Shown in pieces: positions 57,813-64,000 of a stretch of DNA of 64,000 bases. The stretch's first letter is position 1. Each line of letters opens with the position of its first letter. The DNA lies in NCBI RefSeq assembly GCF_903946935.1, contig NZ_CAJAXH010000151.1, positions 19,029 to 83,028 of the forward strand, in the 5' to 3' direction. Source of the stretch: an uncultured Thiodictyon sp. (lineage in GTDB: Bacteria > Pseudomonadota > Gammaproteobacteria > Chromatiales > Chromatiaceae). Position numbers and translations under genes: made by a program. The notes beneath the pieces were generated by a model. The model saw only the letters and a list, made by a program, of their open reading frames with translations. It did no database searches and had not been told where the DNA came from.

Positions 57813-59133
57813 GCCGATTGCTGTCGATCTCTTTTCCGGCGCTGGGGGCCTGAGCTTGGGATTCGAGCAGGCAGGTTTCGACGTGGTGGCAGCGGTCGAG
57901 GTCGATCCCATTCACTGCGCTACTCACAAGTTTAATTTTCCCGAGTGTACTGTCATTCCTCGCTCGGTCGAAGCCCTCACCGGATTGGATATCCGAAAGG
58001 CGTCCGGCATCGGCTGTAAGCCGGTCGATTTGGTTTTTGGCGGGCCGCCATGTCAAGGCTTTTCGCTCATCGGTAAGCGCGCCTTAGACGATCCGCGAAA
58101 TAACTTGGTGCGCCATTTTTTGCGCTTGGTAACCGAGTTGTCCGCCTCCTACTTTCTTTTCGAGAACGTGAAGGGGCTAACGTTAGGGCGTCATCGGCAA
58201 TTCCTGCAAGAACTGGTCTCCGAGTTTAGTCGTGCCGGCTATCGTATTCGCCTTCCTTGGCGGGTTCTCAATGCTGCGCAATATGGTGTGCCGCAGAATC
58301 GGGAGCGATTATTCATCATGGGGGCCAAGTCAGGTCTCCCGTTGCCGAATTATCCCGATGCCATAACGATGCCCTGCGGTAAAAAATTCGCGATGACCCT
58401 GTTCCCGTCAGGTCCATCTTGCCGCGACGCATTGGGCGATATCCCCGATGCCGAGCGATTCCCGGAACTGGCGGTCGACGATAGCGTGATCGCCGACGCT
58501 TGGGGGACGCCATCGCCTTACGCCGCCGGATTGCGATGCATCGCACCTGACGCCTGGCATTTTGGGCATCCGCGAATCTGGGAGCCCAGGCGATTGACTT
58601 CCAGTGCCACCACCAAACACACCGACATTTCTCGTCGTCGCTTTGCCAATACCAAGTCCGGAGAGGTCGAACCGATCTCGAGGTTTTTCCGACTGGATGC
58701 GGATGGTATTTGCAATACCCTGCGCGCCGGCACCGATTCGAGCCGGGGGGCCTTTACCAGTCCGCGGCCGATTCACTATGAATATAATCGCTGTATTACG
58801 GTTCGCGAAATGGCAAGGCTTCATGGTTTTCCCGATTGGTTTCGCTTCCATCGTACTAAATGGCATGGTGCGCGACAGGTGGGGAACTCTGTCCCACCGC
58901 CGCTAGCCCGGATGCTCGCAGCGCAATATATCGCCGCCATGGGAAATGTCGGCCAGCGACCGGATGTCGATATCGAGTTGGGCGACCCGTTGTTGCTCGG
59001 CTTGGATATGAGCGCTGCGGCGCGATTTTGGGGCGTGGATGTAACCATCGGAAAACGCGATCGAAAGAGCGGCGCCAGAAAACGCAGTCAAGCGGATACT
59101 GAGGCCGGTATCGGTCTGGCGAGAGGCATCTGA
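57802..59133 (+). CDS. dcm: DNA (cytosine-5) methyltransferase
   Basis: A 443-residue C5 methyltransferase. Motif I AVDLFSGAGGLSLGFEQAGF, motif IV GGPPCQGFSLIGKRAL (catalytic Cys), motif VI FLFENVKGL, motif VIII PQNRERLFIMG, motif IX/X REMARLHGFPDWF and RQVGNSVPPPLARML. The target domain (about 195-330) sets an unknown recognition sequence. Paired with vsr upstream and a broken restriction gene downstream, so it is now probably an orphan methylase. Confidence 0.95.
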   Translation: MYCRPIAVDLFSGAGGLSLGFEQAGFDVVAAVEVDPIHCATHKFNFPECTVIPRSVEALTGLDIRKASGIGCKPVDLVFGGPPCQGFSLIGKRALDDPRNNLVRHFLRLVTELSASYFLFENVKGLTLGRHRQFLQELVSEFSRAGYRIRLPWRVLNAAQYGVPQNRERLFIMGAKSGLPLPNYPDAITMPCGKKFAMTLFPSGPSCRDALGDIPDAERFPELAVDDSVIADAWGTPSPYAAGLRCIAPDAWHFGHPRIWEPRRLTSSATTKHTDISRRRFANTKSGEVEPISRFFRLDADGICNTLRAGTDSSRGAFTSPRPIHYEYNRCITVREMARLHGFPDWFRFHRTKWHGARQVGNSVPPPLARMLAAQYIAAMGNVGQRPDVDIELGDPLLLGLDMSAAARFWGVDVTIGKRDRKSGARKRSQADTEAGIGLARGI

Positions 59134-59136
59134 GAA

Positions 59137-59366
59137 ATGAATAACAGTGTGGATACTAATACTCAAAATCGCTATAAAAAGCTTGTCGAAAAAGTGTTTT
59201 TAATCATTATGATGCGGGTATGACGGAGGTTGCATTCGCACGCCATGATCTTGTCGAAGCGGCGGGGGCCATTGGGATCGCTCTACCGAAAAATATTGGC
59301 GATGTTGTATACTCAATTCGCTATCGGATCGCCCTTCGGGGCGACCGGGCTTACGCGCTGTCCTAA
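59137..59366 (+). pseudogene. Remnant of a type II restriction endonuclease gene
   Basis: Starts 3 bp after the methylase: ATG at 59137 encodes NNSVDTNTQNRYKKLVEKVF. A one-base loss in the T run at about 59189-59193 then shifts the frame. The other frame continues NHYDAGMTEVAFARHDLVEA, then IGIALPKNIGDVVYSIRYR and stops at 59366. This looks like the N terminus of restriction endonucleases that accompany such methylases; the rest, including the nuclease core, is gone. Confidence 0.7.
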
Positions 59367-59401
59367 AACGCGAGCCAGGCGTGAAGACGATTCGGCACGT
59401 T

Positions 59402-61444
59402 TCAGGCTGAAGCCCGCTCCAGACAGCTCAACAAGGTGGCGAACAGGGCCTCCGGCACGATCGGTTTGGCGATGAAGTCATTCATCCCGGCCTGGACGCA
59501 GCGCGCCTTATCCTCGGCGAAGGCATTGGCGGTCAGGGCGACGATCGGCAGCGCCGTGCAGTGCGCCAAGGCCCGGATGCGCCGGGTGGCCTCCAAACCA
59601 TCCAGGTTGGGCATCTGCATGTCCATGAGGATCAGGTCATAGCGATTACGGCTTGCCAGCTCAAGGGCTTGTGCGCCATCCTCGGCTATCTCGGCCACCA
59701 TCCCCACATCGCTCAACAGGGCCGCGGTCACCTCGCGGTTGATTGGCTCGTCTTCCGCCAAGAGGATTCGGCGGCCGCGATATTCACGCGCCAACACCGC
59801 CTCGGCGGCATCGCTCGGCACGCCGGACGCGGTGCCCGGTCGATTTGCCGCCTTCCTGAGTCGTGCAGTGAACCAGAAGGTGCTGCCGCTACCGGGTGCA
59901 GTCACCGCCCCGGCATCGCCCCCCATCAACTGGGCCAGTTTCTTGGTGATGGCCAACCCCAATCCGGTGCCACCATACTTGCGGGTGATCGAGGTGTCCC
60001 CTTGCTCGAAGGCGGAAAAGAGCCTGGCTAGGCGTTCGGGGGCAATCCCAATGCCTTGGTCCTGGACTTCCAGGCAGACCAATACGCTGTCGCCGGACTC
60101 ATCGATGGCGCGGGCGCGCAGCGTGATCGTGGCGGGCTGCGCCTCGGTGAACTTGATTGCGTTAGTGGCATAGTTGATGAGTGCCTGCTGGAGTCGGGTG
60201 GCATCGCCCAGCAGCGGATGGGGCAGCGGTTGGGTTTCAACGGTAAGCCGAAGTCCCTTGGCACGTGCGCGCTCAAACAGCAGTGAGGCGACATTGGCGA
60301 CCAGGCCGCCGACATTGACCTCGGTCTCGTCGAGGGCGAACTTGCCCGCCTCGATCTTGGATAGGTCCAGGACCGCGTTGACGATCTCCAGCAGGTGGTG
60401 TCCGGCGCCGTCGATCTTGTCGAGCCGCTCGGCTTGCTGCGCGGAGACACCGGAGCGCTTGAGCAGATAGACCATCCCGGTGATGGCATTGAGCGGGGTC
60501 CGGATCTCGTGCGACATGTTGGCAAGGAAGGCGCTCTTGGCGATATTGGCCGTTTCGGCGGCCTCCTTGGCGATCACGAGCTCACGGGTGCGCTCCTCGA
60601 CCAGGTCTTGCAGGTGTTGGCGGTAGCGCTCAAGTTCTGCGGCGGCGGCCTTCTGTCCAGTGATGTCGTTGCCGACGCCCACCATGGCGACTGGTTGGCC
60701 GTTTTCGTCTTTGACCAGGGTGGTGCGCAAATCGAGAAAAATGGACGACCCGTCGGCCCGCAAGTTGACCACGGTCCCGTTCCAGGACCCCTGCGTCAGC
60801 GTAGCGTCGACGATTTCCTGTTGGGTCGCATCGGCATGGGGGCCTTCGCCATAGGCCGAAACATGCCGGCCGATGAAGGCCTCGCCGGACGAATGAAGCG
60901 CCGCTGTCTCCGCCCGGTTGACATAGGTTACGGTACCGTCCAGATCGGTGACGGTCACATGATCCTGAATCTGATCCAGCACCAGCGCTTGCAGGCGCAG
61001 CTGATCTTCGCGCTGCTTGCGCTGCGTGATGTCGTCGAAAATCGTGACAAAGTGTTCGGGCTTGGGGCAGAAGACCTGAATCGAAAACCACTGTTGGAGG
61101 GTCTGGACATGGGTCTCGAAACGCTCCGGCTGACCCCCGGCGGCGACGCGCCCATAGACCTCGAACAGCAGCGGATCGGATTCGCGGATACCGGGGATCA
61201 CCGCGGTGATCCGCTGTCCGCAGATTTGCCCCAACCCGGTTTGTGTGTGGAAGGCCGGGTTGGTATAGAGGTGGATGTAGTCGGCTGGAACGCCATCCTC
61301 GAACAGCATCCGGCACAAGGACACGCCATTGGGCATGAGGTCCAGGATGGTGGCGCCGATGTTGCCCGCCAGCCCCCCCGCATCGTCGACCAGGCTGGAC
61401 GTACCGGGTGCCATGCGGTCCGTGTTGTCCCCAGGATTTGACAT
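59402..61444 (-). CDS. PAS-containing hybrid sensor histidine kinase
   Basis: A 680-residue soluble kinase. Two PAS domains (~20-125, ending [10 protein letters not shown]; and ~130-255, [20 protein letters not shown]), a coiled coil, HisKA with His312 ([15 protein letters not shown]), HATPase ([32 protein letters not shown]) and one receiver with Asp608 ([13 protein letters not shown]). No membrane segment, so it senses a cytoplasmic signal such as redox state or a ligand. The start at 61444 has AGAGG seven bases upstream; 61459 is an alternative. Confidence 0.92.
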   Translation of the reverse strand: MSNPGDNTDRMAPGTSSLVDDAGGLAGNIGATILDLMPNGVSLCRMLFEDGVPADYIHLYTNPAFHTQTGLGQICGQRITAVIPGIRESDPLLFEVYGRVAAGGQPERFETHVQTLQQWFSIQVFCPKPEHFVTIFDDITQRKQREDQLRLQALVLDQIQDHVTVTDLDGTVTYVNRAETAALHSSGEAFIGRHVSAYGEGPHADATQQEIVDATLTQGSWNGTVVNLRADGSSIFLDLRTTLVKDENGQPVAMVGVGNDITGQKAAAAELERYRQHLQDLVEERTRELVIAKEAAETANIAKSAFLANMSHEIRTPLNAITGMVYLLKRSGVSAQQAERLDKIDGAGHHLLEIVNAVLDLSKIEAGKFALDETEVNVGGLVANVASLLFERARAKGLRLTVETQPLPHPLLGDATRLQQALINYATNAIKFTEAQPATITLRARAIDESGDSVLVCLEVQDQGIGIAPERLARLFSAFEQGDTSITRKYGGTGLGLAITKKLAQLMGGDAGAVTAPGSGSTFWFTARLRKAANRPGTASGVPSDAAEAVLAREYRGRRILLAEDEPINREVTAALLSDVGMVAEIAEDGAQALELASRNRYDLILMDMQMPNLDGLEATRRIRALAHCTALPIVALTANAFAEDKARCVQAGMNDFIAKPIVPEALFATLLSCLERASA

Positions 61445-61532
61445 ACATCGCCTCTGCATCGCCCCGTTTGTTGTCGCCCCGCGGTTGGGCGATCCTACTC
61501 CAGAATCGGATGCAGCGGCGAGAAGCTCGCGA

Positions 61533-61573
61533 CCGGGGGGCCGCTCCTACGCGGCGTAGGAGCGGCCCCCCGG
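61533..61573. repeat. Large REP-type hairpin
   Basis: A perfect 19-bp stem with a 3-nt loop, from CCGGGGGGCCGCTCCTACG to its reverse complement, extended imperfectly by GCTCGCG/CGCGACGAGC outside. It sits between the kinase start and the RNase T2 stop. It may end RNase T2 transcripts. Same family as the repeat inside the DUF4912 gene. Confidence 0.75.
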
Positions 61574-61586
61574 CCGCGACGAGCCG

Positions 61587-62591
61587 TTAGCGCCCGGCGC
61601 CCGCCCGATCGACCCAGCCGCCGCGACACCCCTGGGTGCGGGTCGGTGCCGGCAGGATCAGCCCGCCCAGGGCCGAGCGGTCGGCGATCGGGCCTTTGAG
61701 CCCGATGCGCAGTTCGGTGATCAGGCCATTCGGGTCGCACTCCAGTCGCACCCGCTCGCCGCTGCCCGGACCGAAGGCGCGGTCGAAGGCGCCGCGTACC
61801 TCTTCGGCGCGCAGGCGTTTGCCGATGTTGGACGCGAAGAGCTGTTGCACTGCGGAGCCGTTGAGCTGCGCCAGCAGCGCGATGGACTGACGGAAATAGG
61901 TGTCGGCATCGGTGCCATAGCAGGTCCCGTGTTTGGTCCACTCGTGGCGGTCCAGGTCGGATAGGGCGCCCGGCATGACCTGCGTGAGTGCGGTGCGCGT
62001 GGCCGGTGTGAGGTCCGGTGCCGGCAGCCGCTGCCAATCGCCCGACTGCGCGGCCGCGCGGGTGGCCGGCGCCACCCCACAGTAGGCGCGTCCGATCGGT
62101 TGGGGCCAGAGCCCATGGAGCGAGAACTGCCGCGCGTCGGCTCGATCCGGGGTCTGGTCCTGGCACTCCGGGCGGCGCGGGTGCGTTTCGCAGAAGGCGG
62201 GCTGCCAACTCGCGGCGAGTACATACTGATCAGCCATGCCGCCGCCCTTGGCCGGCGTCGCGGTCGTGGCCGGATTTGCGGCCGGCGGCGGCTGGGATTC
62301 GGCCGCCACCGCCGCGGCGAGCCGGCCGCACGCGACCTCGATCCACCGATCCTTGGGCCGTGCGGACTCGATGCGCAGTTGATAGTGGGTCGGCTGCGGC
62401 TTGTTGCGCGCGACGATCCGATAGCGTTCACCCGGCATCAGGCGAATCTCGCCCGGGTTCTCCCGATGCTTGGTCGAGATGCCCGCCGGGCAGTCGCGCT
62501 CCGCGATCAGGCTGCCCGCGAAGGGCTCCGCCGCCAGTGCCAGGGGCCATAGACCCAGCGCCAATGGGATCAAAAGGCGAGACAGGTGCAT
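61587..62591 (-). CDS. Ribonuclease T2 family protein, secreted
   Basis: A 334-residue protein with a signal peptide (HLSRLLIPLALGLWPLALAA). The N-terminal ~100 residues are a non-catalytic region (DCPAGISTKHRENPGEIRLM). The T2 domain has both active-site motifs: FSLHGLWPQPIG (CAS I) and DRHEWTKHGTCYGTDADTYF (CAS II). It would degrade RNA in the periplasm or outside the cell. The start at 62591 is chosen for the signal peptide. Confidence 0.93.
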   Translation of the reverse strand: MHLSRLLIPLALGLWPLALAAEPFAGSLIAERDCPAGISTKHRENPGEIRLMPGERYRIVARNKPQPTHYQLRIESARPKDRWIEVACGRLAAAVAAESQPPPAANPATTATPAKGGGMADQYVLAASWQPAFCETHPRRPECQDQTPDRADARQFSLHGLWPQPIGRAYCGVAPATRAAAQSGDWQRLPAPDLTPATRTALTQVMPGALSDLDRHEWTKHGTCYGTDADTYFRQSIALLAQLNGSAVQQLFASNIGKRLRAEEVRGAFDRAFGPGSGERVRLECDPNGLITELRIGLKGPIADRSALGGLILPAPTRTQGCRGGWVDRAGAGR

Positions 62592-62758
62592 CGTGCAATC
62601 CTCAATGTTGGCCCCGGGCGGGGCGCCGGCGACGGCGGGCGGGGGCGTATGATACCGGGCGATGGCCTTGACCGGACATAGGCCCTGGTCAACGGCCGCC
62701 GCTGCACCCATAAGCGCACTGTTTTCCGAGTCCGTTCAACCAACCGCGAGGTGACCCG

Positions 62759-63427
62759 ATGGACCAGCACGAACAACAGTTGATCGCCGACCTCATGAGC
62801 AAACTGAAGGAGGCGGAGCAACGTTCAGCTCCCCGCGACCGTGACGCGGAGCAGCTGATCGCGGATGCCCTGTTGCGGCAGCCGGCGACACCCTATTACA
62901 TGGCCCAGGTGATTCTGGTCCAGGATCACGCGCTACAGGCGCAGCAACAGCGTATCCAGGACCTGGAGAAAGAATTGGCGCAGCGCCCGGCGGCCGACGG
63001 CGGCAGATTCCTGGGCGGGCTCTTCGGGGGCGGCGCCGGTCAGTCGGTCGGTGCGGCGCGGCCGGGGACGGAGCCGCCGCCGGCGGCGACCGGCGGGGGC
63101 TGGTCCAATCCGTCCCCACCGGCCGAAGAGCGGGTGTCGGCGCTGCCGCCGGGGGCTCAATACGCGGCGGCACCCGCCAATCGCGGCCCGTTCGGCGCGG
63201 CACCGGCAGGCGGCGGCGGTTTCCTGTCATCGGCCCTGACGACCGCGGTGGGGGTGGCGGGCGGGATGATGGCAGCGAGCGCCTTGAGCAGCGTGTTCGG
63301 TGTCGGTGAGTCCCATGCCGCGGGGCTGTCGGGTGCTGGTGCCGAGACGGCCGCCGCCGCGCCGCTCGAATCGGCGGCCGCGTCCAGGCAGCCAGTGGAC
63401 GATGAGCCGCAGTTGCCGGACGAGTGA
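62759..63427 (+). CDS. DUF2076 domain protein
   Basis: A 222-residue protein. The N-terminal ~80 residues are helical and acidic (DQHEQQLIADLMSKLKEAEQ, ALLRQPATPYYMAQVILVQD), the DUF2076 signature. A low-complexity Gly/Pro/Ala middle follows, then a short hydrophobic segment (ALTTAVGVAGGMMAASALSS) and an acidic tail. Often described as periplasmic ligand-binding sensor-like; function unknown. GAGGTGA lies 5 bp upstream of the ATG. Confidence 0.9.
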   Translation: MDQHEQQLIADLMSKLKEAEQRSAPRDRDAEQLIADALLRQPATPYYMAQVILVQDHALQAQQQRIQDLEKELAQRPAADGGRFLGGLFGGGAGQSVGAARPGTEPPPAATGGGWSNPSPPAEERVSALPPGAQYAAAPANRGPFGAAPAGGGGFLSSALTTAVGVAGGMMAASALSSVFGVGESHAAGLSGAGAETAAAAPLESAAASRQPVDDEPQLPDE

Positions 63428-63735
63428 TGAATGTGACGAGCGTGCCCTTCACGCATGCTACCCCGGCCGCCGTCGGGGCGCGCAATCGCAGCCGCGCCAA
63501 CGATGGCGAGATCGGTCGGCAGATGCTGGGCGCGCCCGCCGCTCTACCTCCTCATGGCCGCCAGCACCCTGATACCGACCGGCCAACGCCTGATCGGGGT
63601 CCCGCAAGTCGCCGCAGGGCGGAACCGTTCTAGCCAGGTTCCGGTGTTGCAACCGGCGGTTGTCCGCAACACTGGACAACGCCGGGCCGTCCGGGTATAG
63701 AGCGCGTCGGTCCCCCGCTGCCCGAGGTCCCGTGC
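63428..63735. other. Intergenic region, no gene recognised
   Basis: Short open frames occur on both strands but none has a motif, ribosome site or neighbour support. It lies between a DUF2076 gene and a transposase remnant, so it may contain transposon debris. Confidence 0.35.
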
Positions 63736-64000
63736 GTGAATCTTCGCGAGGTCATCCTCCAACCCGTCGCCGCATCCGAGGAGGCGCGCGACCCTGATCA
63801 TCCTCGCCTATCTCGTACACACTGCCCTCGACTGCCTGGACCCACGTTACCGGGCCGTGCGCGCCCACTTGCCCTCGCGCCAGACGTTCTTTGAACACCT
63901 GCGCGCGCTCGCTCAGTACCTCCCCTTCGACTCCTGGGATGACCTGTTTGACTTCATGCTCGAGGCGCTACGGCCGGCTCCGCGCAAGACCCGCGGCCGA
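63736..64000 (+). pseudogene. Transposase remnant with internal deletion (runs off window)
   Basis: A GTG at 63736 opens NLREVILQPVAASEEAR, like the first residues of DUF4338-containing transposase proteins. From about 63791 a different frame gives TLIILAYLVHTALDCLDPRY, SRQTFFEHLRALAQYLPFD and SWDDLFDFMLEALRP, which resembles the C terminus of transposases. The catalytic middle is missing, so N- and C-terminal ends appear joined by a deletion. The second frame is still open at the window edge. Confidence 0.5.

Overview
The window looks like chromosomal DNA of a GC-rich purple sulfur bacterium of the Chromatiaceae type (Gammaproteobacteria). This is an inference from the gene mix: nitrogenase structural genes with the ADP-ribosylating switch DraT, APS reductase (aprBA) for sulfur oxidation, phosphoribulokinase of the Calvin cycle, a glycogen block and several long hybrid histidine kinases. 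No rRNA or tRNA was found.

Layout. 1-6428 (minus): nitrogen fixation operon nifH-nifD-nifK-nifT-ferredoxin-nifY/nafY-like-small nif ORF-LRV Fe4S protein, driven by a sigma-54 promoter upstream of nifH; draT is divergent. 7666-10798: a two-gene cassette of a HEPN-like protein and a fusion of two P-loop ATPases, lying between intact draT and a decayed second copy of the draT 3' end. 11352-21557: a type I-C CRISPR-Cas locus (array of 20 repeats, then cas2, cas1, a DUF433 gene, cas4, cas7, cas8c, cas5c, cas3 on the minus strand). 21941-26401: a conserved hypothetical gene, a 21-bp period repeat field, rsmD and a pair of M16 peptidases. 26563-32072: a conflict island with a Phd/PIN toxin-antitoxin pair, a TIR protein and a large TIR-like/NACHT/pentapeptide/WD40 protein that carries a late frameshift. 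32495-36915: marR, tolC-like, aroC and an MFS transporter. 37337-43617: glgX, GH57, DUF4912 and glgA. 43785-49821: nnr, tsaE, a hybrid kinase and rsmE. 50329-53575: aprB, aprA (2-nt frameshift) and a SIS isomerase, laced with four copies of one short inverted-repeat element. 53751-62591: hybrid kinase, phosphoribulokinase, vsr, a C5 DNA methyltransferase with a broken restriction-enzyme remnant, a PAS hybrid kinase and RNase T2. 62759-64000: a DUF2076 protein and a transposase remnant at the edge.

How it fits together: the metabolic genes support photolithoautotrophic growth on reduced sulfur with N2 fixation and glycogen storage. Between them are several defence or conflict modules (CRISPR I-C, HEPN/ATPase, TIR/NACHT, toxin-antitoxin, methylase/Vsr) and at least four families of short inverted-repeat elements. 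The best candidates for an undescribed system are the HEPN-like/dual-ATPase pair at 7666-10798 and the TIR plus TIR-NACHT-WD40 pair at 27285-32072.
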